From assembly GCA_015657535.1 (NCBI GenBank), contig JADHZB010000431.1, positions 1-29,277 on the forward strand: a stretch of DNA of 29,277 bases, written 5' to 3'. The translations under genes and the position numbers were made by a program. Shown here piece after piece: positions 11,455 to 22,328 of the stretch. How positions within the stretch are numbered: position 1 is the first letter of the stretch; every line of letters begins with the position of its first letter. Under the pieces are notes generated by a model. It had not been told where the DNA came from, did not search any database, and saw only the letters and a program-made list of their open reading frames with translations. Source of the DNA: Nephromyces sp. MM_2019 (lineage: Eukaryota; Apicomplexa; Aconoidasida; Nephromycida).

Positions 11455-14212
11455 CTAATTGACTCCTAAAATGGTACCCGTAGGTATGGGTGATTTTGTT
11501 TCACTACCATCCCATGGTGTAAGTGTGTGTGAAGTAGTAGTAGTTGTTGTTGTTTGTGTGTGTGTAGCAGAATTTGCAGATGTGAGTGTAGTAGTAGGGT
11601 TTGTAGATGTATTTATAACTGCATTTTCAGATAGTTGTGTAGCAGTTGAATTTACCGTTGTGTTATGTTGTGTCTCTCCCATCTCTTTGTGTGTGTAATC
11701 TGTCATATTGACTGTTTCGGCACACACTTCAGTGTCTGAGTGAGGTTCAGTGGTAGAGGTTGTATTTTTATTTATGTGTGCTTCTTCATAATGTGTATGA
11801 GGTGGCTGATCACCATCAACTTCATTATGTGTGTTGGATGCAGTGGTAGAAGATGTTGTTTGATTATCATGTGTGTCATTATTATGATTATGTGTAGAGG
11901 GTTGTGTGTTTTGTGTAGTTGTATCTAATAATGAATTATCTGTTTGTGTGTGTGTCGATGTGTCAATATGATCTGTAGGTGTATCTATATGTGTATCTAC
12001 GTGATCATACTTTGTATCAACATGATTAGAAGTATCTACATGTATATCTTTATCATCCGCACGTGTATCTACATCATCAGGGCGTTTATCTATATCTTGA
12101 GTGTGTGTATCGACCTGTTGACTTTTTCCGTCCGTAGTGTGTGTATCAATTTCTATATCTGGATTTACACATTCAGTGTGTGGATCTACAAAGGGTACCT
12201 TGTACATATCTTCGTCTTCTATATTTATAGTATGTTTAGATGAATCACCTTCCTGGGTAGAGGGTGTAGGTGAAGATGTATCTACACATTCTTCACCCAT
12301 AGTCATTATTGTGTTATTTTCATTTTTTAATTTTTCCAGCTCTTCCTCCATTTGAATTTCAAAATTAAGAAAACGTCCAAAATTTGATGTAATTACTTGA
12401 TTGTTAAAGTATGTTTCGATATTCTTCCCTGTTGTAGCTACATACGTGCCCTGTTTATTATATAGTGCACAATTATCAAATATTAATTGTACATCTGAAA
12501 GGAATTCTTTGGGAGATGTGTACTCATATTTACGTAATTTAGCCTTTATACAACTCAATGAAATTGGACGTTTTATTATATCAAAATAATCGGGACATTG
12601 TTGTCGTTTTGGGTCAACAGGTTTCTCGAATATTGAGCCACCAGTTACCTTTGATAAATTCTAAATAATAGGTAATGTGTATAATTTGTGTGGGTATAGG
12701 GCGTGGGGTGTGTGAGTGTGTAGGTGATGTTGTATATATGTTATTTCAGAAGATGGAAATTGTATATGTATAGAAATAAATTACGCTTAAAGTATAATCA
12801 TATAAATATAGAAGTAGATATGTATATATATATGTCTATATTGTGTGTATGTATAAACAAAGAGATCTTGCTACAAATTTCATACAAAACATATACATCT
12901 AGCCATAATTTACATATAAATACACACACACATATCATACCGTAATTAAATCCATTGCCGCTGTTTTCCATTGTTGTATAAATTGATTATTTGTATGTTT
13001 AATTTCAGCCATTGGTTGATTTTTACTCCATACAGCCAAGTGTGGGAAACGTTTCTCAAATTCAATAATTTTAACAAGGGGAGCATCCATCCAATATATT
13101 TCGCTTTTGTTTTTTGGGTGATATTGTAATCTAACTTTGTGTCTTGTGGGTGAAGTAATTACATTGGGTGTGTGTGTAGCTGTTGTGATGGGAGATGTGT
13201 GTGTTGCTGTATTGGGAGAAGTGAGTGTTGTTGTAATGGGAGATGGTTGTGCCACTGAAGATATATCCTGTGGTGTTGTGGGTGATACATCATGAGTAGT
13301 TGAAACATGTGTAACGTCAATTTCAATGTGTTCTTGATCTCCTGTATAATCATTAAGTTCATCGAATGTTCTCTTTGTGCCAACCCTCCTATCATTATTT
13401 ATACTATTCATAAAGACATCATTATTGCCTCCAGCTGTTTCACTCATTGGGTCTGAGTTTGCATTGATAGAGGGTGAACTATTGTGTGAAGAATTTATGG
13501 ATGATGTTGTGTTTGTAGTTATATTATTTATTGAATTAATATTAGTTGCTATCGCACCATTACGTGTTGTAACTACAGGGCTTATCGGCTTCATTGAGCT
13601 GGCCTGTTTGAGTAATTCTACTATAGAAATGTGTCCATATGTGCTAGCAAACTTAGAAGCTGTTTGTCTCTGTATATCTTTTAAATTGGGGTTAGCACCA
13701 TTTTCAAGTAAGGCTTTAACGGTTTCATAACGACCATCACGTGATGCATAGAATAGACAAGATTGTCTATTTATATCTAGATGATTTGGATCACTTCCAC
13801 ACTTCAATAATTCAGTTACACAATCTGTACGGCCATCACGTGCTGCATAAAAAATAGGTGTTTGCCTTGCCTTATCCATTTCATTAGGATTACAACCATG
13901 ATCTATAAAAAATCGTGTGAGTTGTACTAAACCTTCCCTTGCGGAGTAAAACAAACAGTTCTGTAACATTGTGTTGTCCTTTTCAAACACATTTAAACCA
14001 TGTTTCTCAACCAAGATGCGTGCAATTTCACAAGCTTCCTCATCATTCTTTCTTTGTGCAACCCAACAAAATATAGTAGCATTTGAGTTTGGGTCCTTCA
14101 AGTCTTCTTGAGGGATTTCTTCACTCAAACGCTTCAAAGCATCTTCCAAGGGGGCATTTGACACCACCCAATTAATTGCATTCATCTGTGGAGACTCCAT
14201 AAAGCTGTTCAA
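11455..14212 (-). CDS. BDP1: Ankyrin-repeat bromodomain protein, BDP1-like
   Basis: Probable nuclear chromatin reader. Exon 1 is 14212-12941 (424 codons) and exon 2 is 12660-11455 (401 codons and stop). The 280-base intron (GTATGA...TTTAG, phase 0) lies inside the bromodomain, and the product is 825 residues. Ankyrin repeats cover about 45-205, with clear units at 79-112 (QNCLFYSAREG), 115-145 (QTPIFYAARDG) and 148-178 (QSCLFYASRDG). A Ser/Asn/Thr-rich linker follows (about 215-350). A conserved-looking segment at 355-424 ends in the first bromodomain helix. The bromodomain continues to about 530 with PVDP (438-441), CPDYFDIIKRPISL (446-459) and NCALYN, where Asn492 is the predicted acetyl-lysine-binding residue. 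The usual WPF shelf is SIF (433-435). The C-terminal about 290 residues are Thr, His and Asp rich. In Plasmodium, BDP1 binds acetylated histones and controls invasion genes. The same role here is inferred from architecture. Confidence 0.93.
11590..12200 (-). repeat. In-frame Asp-Thr-His repeats in the BDP1-like C-terminus
   Basis: The C-terminal tail of the BDP1-like protein carries many variants of VDTHT, IDTHT and VDTR (for example VDTHTQDIDKRPDDVDTR and VDTHIDTPTDHIDT). It then passes into Thr/Asn/His runs such as THTQTTTTTTTSHT. At the DNA level these are interrupted TG/CA tracts, the same class of repeat that fills the introns, held in an open frame. Confidence 0.85.
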
Positions 14213-14842
14213 AAAGTATGAGGAGCTTATATACAGACGACATACAGGGATACAATAGTTGAGTGTTAGTGGTTTGTCTGTGTGCAGGGGGATTATTTGA
14301 GTATATATGAAGAGTTGGAGCTATTAGCGTAGCGGCGGGTGTGAGCCTTAATGGTCAGTTCGTGTGTAGAGGATTTTTTTATGTGTATGCTGATTTAAAG
14401 TTGTTAGAAAAGCACGGGAGAGCAAGTTTTTTGTGTCTGCGTTGAATAGCAGATAAGATCCAGAGGAGGAAGAAGGTTGGTATATATAGAAAGTTGGGAA
14501 TGGTAAAGTATGCCGAGAAGATATAGGGTTGATTTTAAGGATTTGAGATTAGAGGTAGAAGGCAGGAGACATGATAAACTCTGAATATAATTTTATTATA
14601 GGGAAGAATAAGATAAAACGAACGAGTTAAATTGTAGTGGACGTTGATGTTTTGTAAATATATTTATAGGCTCAGTTGTAGTTAGGTGTGGGGATAAATT
14701 TGAGTCGTACAGATACTGTAAAATTATGTCAGAGGTGACTTAAAAGCTATTCAGTGCTAAGGAATGTGCAGTTTAGCATATAATAATTCGATTTCAATGA
14801 AAAAGGGTAGTTTAGGGGATATATTCTTACAATTATCACAGA
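14213..14842. promoter_or_regulatory. Shared upstream region between divergent genes
   Basis: About 630 bases separate the ATG of the BDP1-like gene (minus) from the ATG of the small plus-strand ORF at 14843. The sequence is purine-rich on the plus strand and less repetitive than its surroundings, and includes GAGGAAGAAGG and GCACGGGAGAGC. A bidirectional promoter is inferred from position alone. No defined motif was recognised. Confidence 0.4.
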
Positions 14843-15058
14843 ATGACCTCTGTGAGATCTTTTAAATATATTACTAACAACATATTAAATCATCAAAAAT
14901 ATATTAAAATGTGCATGATACCTTCAAACCTATACAATGTTTGGGGAGAAAAATTCTTAGATAAAAAACTTGACAATAGACATAAAATACCGCAAGACTT
15001 TATTACAATACAAATTTTACATAAATGTGTTTTAAAAAACACTTGGAATATACTCTAA
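14843..15058 (+). CDS. Hypothetical small basic protein (71 residues)
   Basis: A single uninterrupted frame of 71 codons runs from ATG to TAA, in sequence free of simple repeats. The product is basic and rich in Asn, Lys and Ile. Its N-terminus (MTSVRSFKYITNN) would suit a mitochondrial targeting sequence, and a more hydrophilic central part follows (NVWGEKFLDKKLDNRHKIP). I do not recognise the family. Open frames of this length arise by chance in AT-rich DNA, but the varied residue use and its position divergent from the BDP1-like gene favour a real gene. A CAG precedes the ATG closely, so the ORF could also be the last exon of a longer gene. Confidence 0.4.
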   Translation: MTSVRSFKYITNNILNHQKYIKMCMIPSNLYNVWGEKFLDKKLDNRHKIPQDFITIQILHKCVLKNTWNIL

Positions 15059-16700
15059 AACATGTTAATTTTGTATAGTGTTTACCTAGGGTAATGATCA
15101 AACAGATTAGGAGAAGGATTGAAAACAATTTTCAAAAAGCCCTAACAAATTACGCTCACTTTTTATGTCCAGGTTGACTAGTATATACTGCAATTCATAT
15201 ATAATATACATAATTGTTTTATATATACAGAATTTTGTTTAAAAAAATAGTAAGAGCTTAGTGTGAATGCTTTAAAAATTGTCATAAAATATTTTCATGC
15301 AAAATAAGGAACGGGGAGTAAGTAGTAATTAAAATGAATATTTAGTAGTAAGTAGTCGGAATGGTTATTATAGTGAGTGGTATGTTTTATTAGGTAGGAA
15401 TTTGAGGTATATTTGGTTTGGCTTGGCTTGACAAGTATATGACTATATAGGTAGTTCAATGTGAAATTGCATGTGTGTGTAGTTTATGTGTTGTAGGGTT
15501 AGTGTGTATGTAGCCAGGTATGTATAATGAAGGTTTGTATGTATATACTTTGCGGGGTATTAAGCCTGGTGGGGTGAACTTAGTTGCGTGTGTGTTTGAG
15601 TGTTGTATAAATGGGTATGTAGTAAGGATGAAGGGGTCACTGATAAGTGTGTGATGAGAGGATGCAATCATGTGGATTATATGTAATGCCTCTTCAACAA
15701 TAGTTTACAAGAGACAAAAATTTTGATGCAAAACCAAAACTATTCAAGTGTGTGAAAACATAAAAATATAAAAAAATAATTACTTTCAAATGTAACAAAA
15801 GGAATGAAATGAATTGAAGAAAGAGGACAAGTCTAGTACAAGTCTTGGGTACAAAATAACTGGAATTGAAGTGAAGTGATAGTAAATAGAGGGATATTGT
15901 AAGGGTCTGTGATAAAATTCGTTTTATGCTTTTAAAAAATTGTCTGAATACCTCATAATAGCAAAAAAAATACAATTTTTTAGCTATCAAAAAAGCCCAG
16001 TATAGGAAGGGCCAAGATTTAAGTTTGTCGTGTGGGAAAAAGGGTATAATAAATTCGGGATATAGAGAAAAGGAGTAGTTGTTTTTTTATTTATTAAACA
16101 AAAAAAAAATTATCAAAGTCGTATGATTTTGGGTAAGAAGAAGAGAAGAATTTTGATTTTAATAAAATATAAAAATTAATTTATTAACTTATTATTTCAG
16201 TTGGTTAATAATATATAGAGATCAAACGTCTAGAGTAAGTGGGGGGGAGAGTGTGGCGGTGTAAAGAGAGGATAAATGTTAGGTAAACTGTACATACATC
16301 CTAAGCAAAACTTTAACTAGTAGAAAAATAAAATGTAATTAGCCCCCGCTTAAGTGTATACGTGGTAGGAGAGGAAGGGGAGAGAGTTGTTAGATATGCA
16401 TATATATAAGGATGGTGTTGTGTTAGATGTGTGTAGTTTTTGTAATGTGTGACATATAAGGGCAAGTGGGGTAGAGAAGAGGGGAAGAGTATTTAGTCGA
16501 GTGTGTGTGAGGGTATAACATTATGCTTAGAACTAGATAATTGCTTTTGGTTATTTTTGTTTTAGAATTTTTATTTTTTTGTTTTTATATTTATGAAATA
16601 TTATTAGATATTCTTAATAATAAATAGGTTTGTTAGTGTGTCTGTGTGTGTGTATATGTATGTTAGTGTGTGTATATGTGAGTTTAAGTTAATATGTGTG
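15059..16700. other. Intergenic, mild TG and purine-rich tracts
   Basis: I see no supported gene. The plus strand is purine-rich in places (16225-16275 with a run of seven G; 16365-16395). TG tracts persist up to about 16680 and then stop. The minus-strand frame at 15990-15694 is a Phe/Leu/Ser-rich stretch with no family features and is not called. Confidence 0.5.
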
Positions 16701-19700
16701 CATCAATTTTAAAAAAAGAAGAAAAAAAAATCTACATAAGTTTGGATATGAAATATTCACATAGTGGGTTAATAATTAAGTGGAATAGAAATGTATCTAT
16801 ATTTTTATTCTTTTTAACTAGAAACAGATGTTTGTGTTAAAGGAGCCATTAAGAATTTTATTTAACAGATATAATAATAGCTGGTTTTTTTTACCAAAAA
16901 AAAATATCTGATTTATACCACGAAACTAAACAATTTCACAAGATTTACAAGATTCATTTACTTTTTAGGTAATTTTATATTTTTATCGCTGTATATTAGT
17001 TAAATTGATCAATTTTAGATTCTTTGGTTGAAAAGTTCTTTTACTAAGAAGTGTATTTGTGATCTGATCAAAAATAAATAGTTTTTGCACACAACATATC
17101 TTGAAAATTATGTAAAATATCATCTATTTAATAAATATAATGGCTCTATTTATTACTTAACCATACAAATTCTCAATTTAGGCCTTTAACATATGACCGA
17201 TAAAACACTATTATTATTGGTGATGGACATTTTTGTAACTGAATGTAGTTTACGTTCATATATACTATTATTGAGAATGTATTTCAAAATCAAATAACCA
17301 ACCCATAAAGAATATATAAATCCTAAATTATTCTCAATAACCCATAAAGCTTAAGATACGTACAAATTTTCAAAGAATTTTTAATTCTATGTTTATATAT
17401 AAATATTATGACAGAATAAGAAATGGTCAACTATTTAATTGCCAGTCGCACTTCTAATACACACATTTTTGCAAAACATAGGTATTTGTAAGATGTGTCT
17501 TTGGGCCTATAATCGGAATATATAGAAAATAGATTTAAAAATAGAATTTGTTTAATAAACATATATATAAAACGCATACAAGCTTATAATTTATGAATAC
17601 CTTTTTACAAAATAAAGTTGCTAAGCAATCATGATTATAATAATAATCCTTTACTTTTAGGAGAAGGCTTTTAAAAATGACTATAGCTAGCTTTTTTTTA
17701 ATTGGTTTTATGGGTATAATATATAATATATCTTGAAATAATTTGAAGAGGTTTCAATAATAATAAATTATTTTTAAAAAATTATAATTTATTATCATAT
17801 TAAAGCATATACAGATGTATATGGAAAAATAGATTAATATGAATTCTATTTTAAGACCCCGATATACACCTTTGGAAAATTTATATGGGTTTGATTTATA
17901 TATATAGATTATTGAAGTTTCATGTGTTCATAATTCTTTTGACATAAATTATTTCTAACCTTCAAAGTTAATCACAAAATTAGCGAATGTTAGATAAATT
18001 TTAGTTATAAGTAAAATCTTAGCATTGTATAAAAGTGAATATATATATATCTATAAATCAATCTCATACAGTTTACCAGAATATAATAAAATGAAACAAA
18101 AGGTAAAAGTATGATGAAGTATTATTTGATTCAAAAGTCTAGAAAGTTTTAAAAGGAGTTTATTGAAGAAAATATTACTAATTTCATTAATGTTATCCGG
18201 CTTTAAAATTCATAAATACTTTTTAAACAATAAAAATTTAGCATTTTATTTAGATTTTTCATATTTTTGAAAATTTAAAATCATAACTAAAAGCTAAATG
18301 CAGCAAATTAATCTTCAATAATAATAGACCCTCTCAATTATTTTTTAACAAAATGAACCAATAGCTAGTTAATGTTTTTAGTTACAATTTCAATGTTCAT
18401 CATTTCACTTAGTGTGAATGTTTTCAACCATTAATATACACATGGGGTAAAATTTACAAATCTGATAGATTTGATGAAATGATACCGACCACAAGATCAA
18501 CTTCTATCATAGAATTTTCCGTCAAGGTGAGAGCTGAAATTCTTTTTGTTGGGGGGGCTGTGGGATCACATTTTTTGGCTTTGGTAGGACCTCTTTCAAC
18601 GCACAAGCTAATCCCTTTAGTTGCCACTATATTGGTTAATATGACTATTATGCCCTAGATTATGTTCAGGTAATTATCTGGTAAAACTGGAAATATTAGC
18701 AATACTTAATACATTCTGTTTGACTTTTCCTCTCCTTATCTTTGCTTTGCCTTCATAATTATAACATTTATAGTGCCCAATTTTATGCTATATGTTTTAT
18801 AAATTTTATTGCACTGTAAATAAAAGCATCACGAACCACCCCATTTTGGCGCCATAACTCCTAACAACTGGAACCCAGTTTCCGTTATTAGCTAGCTCCC
18901 CAGTAGAATATCCATATATATTGACTATTTATATTAAAATTGAGATAAAGAGCTATCGAATTAAGATAACAAGCTTCCAGTATACTCCAATAGACTTTGA
19001 AGCATAGTCATAATATTAGTGATTTATTACCTCATCTGATAAATTTTTTTTAAGCTGACTCATTTCAATTAAAACCTGTGTTTCTTAGATAAGAAATATT
19101 TATTTTCTTTTAATACACATTCCTCTATAAATAATCAGGGACAAAATGGTTTATGGGTACTATTACTATTCAAAACATTTCACAATTACACATGAATTAT
19201 AAGAGTTAATCCCACTTATCAATGAACACTATACAAAGGTAACTTAATTTTTTTTTAAAATTACTTAAGCAATAATTACTAAAAAAATATCCACGCTCTT
19301 TTGTTTTTTTTTTTATTTTACAAGATTAAGAGCGTTAGAATATTAGTTTTATAATATAATTTATTCTCCATTTGAGAATATCCATTACGAAGTTGTATTT
19401 AGTAATTCTAAAGTTAACTAATTTTTAACATTTGTCATCATTAATAATCACAAGGTCAGATTTTATTTCATTTTTATTTTTTATATCTAGTTTAATGATT
19501 ATATTAAATTCATTTTATTTGGAAAGATAAAGAAGCTTGTTTATACTTAAATTTAATGAAGAATATAGTAAATCAATAACTAACATGACCTTGAGTCAAA
19601 AATTATATTTAACTAAAATTGAGTAAATCTAGTTTCGATTTTTAGTTAAACAGACTAATAAAATTATATTTTATAAAACACAAATAAAGCTCCAAAGGCT

Positions 19701-20427
19701 GTGTTTTTATTTTATTACAAATTCCTATGATAAATACTTAGCTTTAGAATTTCTTTTATGAGATTAAAAGGAAATTTCATTTATTTAAAAGTATTAACTT
19801 AGAAAAAATTATTAAACCTCAAAGCCCTTTATATTATATATAACCTAAATACTATTAAAGCTTGTAGCTGGAAAATATTGCCAATAATCAAGGTGACCTC
19901 CATGAACAGTAAAAGAAAATTAATGATAATTATATAGTGGTAGCTAATAAAGGATAATTATTTCAGATTTTGATAGAAAAATATAGCTTATCTTTTTATT
20001 ACTATTTCAAGGAAACATACACATTATACCATTCATATAAGGGTGATTTTGCATATTTTCATCTCATTTAAAAGCTACAGCCCATCAAGAATTGCATGAG
20101 AATTAAAAATAGGAGAGAAGTATTGACTTAAATTCAATATTTAAAGGCTAATGAAACTTTCCCAAAAAAAGAGTAAAAGCTTACCCTTAACTAAAAGCAA
20201 ACAAAACTTATCAAAAAATTACGAAAATTTGTAAAATCAGTCCTTAAATTTTCATATAAATTTTGTATTAGAGTTATACACCACTCAGTCCCAATTCGAA
20301 TAATTTCCTTTATTACCAGCTGGGTAAACTTCAGTCAAAGCCGATATAAAAATATAATGTTATTACTTATCACAGGAGCGTGCGAGTATCATTGAGAAAT
20401 TGTCTAGACAAATTATTAATATAACTT
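16700..20427. other. AT-rich, repeat-free intergenic region
   Basis: The TG/CA tracts that dominate the rest of the window are absent. No ORF of convincing composition was found apart from the GC-richer island at 18410-18925, which is listed separately. Two runs of seven G, at about 16233 and 18552, stand out in otherwise AT-rich DNA. Confidence 0.5.
18410..18925. other. GC-richer island, open on both strands
   Basis: This stretch is visibly richer in G and C than the several kb around it. On the plus strand, 18479-18658 encodes 59 residues with a hydrophobic second half (SHFLALVGPLSTHKLIPLVA) that could be a membrane helix. On the minus strand, 18654-18454 is open for 66 codons after an AG, with varied residues (RISALTLTENSMIEVDLVVG). 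Further right, 18868-18882 forms a short hairpin (AACTGG AAC CCAGTT). A minus-strand ATG near 18860 (MAPKWGG) is followed by a GT. The island could be a small gene on either strand, an exon, a non-coding RNA or a mobile-element relic. The sequence alone does not decide. Confidence 0.35.
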
Positions 20428-20439
20428 GTGAAAGTGGCT

Positions 20440-20877
20440 ATGAATCTGCGCAAGATATATATTTCTTCGTATCTTTTAGGTGCAATCTTTGGCCTAATAG
20501 GAACTGTGTTTTTCAGTCTTACTATAGCGAGGCTTATTGTCCATTTAATATTAGAATTAGCATTAGTTATAGCCATTTATCTTGCCGTCTTTGGAAGATA
20601 TAAAAATACATTTAACTATGTAGCAGTAGTATCTTGGATATCACTTGTATACGGGTTTGTATATTTCATTGTTTGTGCAACTTATATACCAGCAACAATA
20701 ACCTTTTGTCAAGGTTCACAACAATATAATTCTCTTGAATTTTGGTGTGCCTGGGTTGTTTTAGCAGTTGTTTTCGCTCTAATATCTAATTTTGGTTGGA
20801 TGTGTTACGGTATATTTTCATTGATTTCTATAGAATTTTTCAAAAAATTTTCGATGACAACGAATAGTAACAATTGA
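20440..20877 (+). CDS. Small four-helix membrane protein (145 residues)
   Basis: This is an integral membrane protein of unknown function. The ATG at 20440 is used as the start; the frame is open a few codons further upstream but without an ATG. Four hydrophobic segments are visible: about 7-28 (YLLGAIFGLIGTVFFSL), 31-52 (LIVHLILELALVIAIYLAVF), 59-82 (VAVVSWISLVYGFVYFIV) and 101-130 (WVVLAVVFALISNFGWMCYG). The loop between helices 3 and 4 contains two Cys-flanked positions (Cys90, Cys103), and the tail is short and polar (TTNSNN). It is a single-exon gene in repeat-free DNA, unlike the multi-exon genes elsewhere in the window. It resembles the ORF at 22329 in size, helix layout and the aromatic W-x-x-Y motif of the last helix, which suggests a local family. 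No signal peptide separate from helix 1 is seen. Confidence 0.7.
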   Translation: MNLRKIYISSYLLGAIFGLIGTVFFSLTIARLIVHLILELALVIAIYLAVFGRYKNTFNYVAVVSWISLVYGFVYFIVCATYIPATITFCQGSQQYNSLEFWCAWVVLAVVFALISNFGWMCYGIFSLISIEFFKKFSMTTNSNN

Positions 20878-21074
20878 AATTTGATCAATCCATAGATCGA
20901 AAATAAATACATTAACTATTTTTTATTTATCAAACATGAAAACCTACTAAGAATTTTCATATTTAAAACTTTTTATTTTTATACTTCAATCCTTTACTGC
21001 TATCATTTTACTCAAGTGTGTTTTTAGTGTTTTAGACGTGCTTTTTATTAAAATTTATTATCATATAAAAGTTA

Positions 21075-21116
21075 GTATTACAAGGTAGTATTACAAGGTA
21101 GTATTAGATATTTGGA
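21075..21116. repeat. 13-bp direct repeat, about three copies
   Basis: The unit GTAGTATTACAAG is repeated directly (GTTAGTATTACAAG, GTAGTATTACAAG, GTAGTATTAGA). It lies in the spacer downstream of the first four-helix gene. Confidence 0.85.
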
Positions 21117-21658
21117 TTGTGTTTTCTGTGCTCTATCTTCAATCAGCTGGTACTATTATGATAATTATGATTTTAACATTTACATTAAATTCATGCGTTT
21201 ATCTAAAATATATATAGCGATATAGTTAAATTTTAATAATCATTTACAAGGTATCCATCCATCTTTATGTAAAGCATGGTGTATAATAATTTGCCTTGTT
21301 TCCATTTATAAAAAAGTTTAGGTATAACTAAGAAAAGAAGACTTTTTGAAGTTAAGATTAAGTGGCTAAATAAAATAAGGAACAAGACTGTTTCCTCAAA
21401 TATAATTGAATCGATAAAAATAAATATTATTTCTAGTTACGGTATTAAAAAAATTTTATTTATCAACGACAGACAATACATAGAGACTTATTTTTATTTA
21501 TTCTTGAGTTCTAACTTAGCCAAAAACATCATAGTTGCACTTCCTAAAGTTAGATGAAAATTTTCAATCGATACATTCTTCTAACACAAAATAGTCAATA
21601 CACCAAACCGTTATGTTGGTATGTAAACAAGTTAAGACTTTGGTGTCCTAGAGTTTCA

Positions 21659-21746
21659 TAGTGCAGAGAATTTCAATGAATGAAATTAATTCATACTAGC
21701 GTTTGAATAAATTTATCAAAGCCTGTGTGCCAAGAACTCTGCACTA
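21659..21746. repeat. Inverted repeat TAGTGCAGAG / CTCTGCACTA
   Basis: A perfect 10-base inverted repeat occurs with arms at 21659-21668 and 21737-21746, enclosing 68 bases. It lies midway between the two four-helix membrane genes. An RNA or single strand could form a stem here. Both arms are GC-richer than the surroundings. Confidence 0.75.
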
Positions 21747-22328
21747 GTAATTGAAGTTTACTCAACTCAACAAAAATGTCTTGATTTCATTTTCACTTCT
21801 CACAAACTACGAGCATGGAAAATTATGAAAACACACAAAATACGAGAATTAATATAAACTAGCGCATACATACGTCACCAATCGAATTGGGTGTTTGATT
21901 CTTTCTTTTTTCTGTAACATTTTTGCACTTAATGTCATTGAAAGTTTCCATAGCAAATACATCTTATAGTGAATGTTTTATAATTGTGTATCCCAAATCT
22001 TTTCTTCTTAGATAACAATCCGCAAAAAAATATACAACACTTTAGCAGTTGACTCAACTAGTATAAGTTAGTAAAAGATTACCTACAAATATCTTCTATA
22101 TTACACTTATTAACCCTATATATATGAATTTCTCTAATAGTCAGAATTACATGAAAATTTTTAAATATGATTATATTTTAAAAATACTGCCCTTAACATT
22201 TTATATTTACAAAGGTAAATTTACTCAACTCCTAAGAATAACAAATAATTTAATCCTAAGATTTTTCACAATTCTTAAATTTAAATATCATATAAATTTT
22301 ATAACTACAAACAATCTTGTCAGATAAA

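Noticed and set aside
11740..12355. Plus-strand ORFs opposite the BDP1-like gene
   Set aside because: They are antisense shadows of a confidently identified coding exon, made open by its repetitive codons.
13159..13395. Minus-strand 78-codon frame inside BDP1-like exon 1
   Set aside because: It is an alternate frame of the low-complexity linker. The main frame runs unbroken through it.
15456..15990. Two minus-strand frames of 71 and 98 codons
   Set aside because: They are rich in Thr/His/Pro or Phe/Leu/Ser without domain features, and the first overlaps TG repeats. No splice partners were found.
22124..22327. Plus-strand 67-codon frame just before the second four-helix gene
   Set aside because: Its composition is that expected of random AT-rich DNA, it lies in another frame and has no recognisable features.
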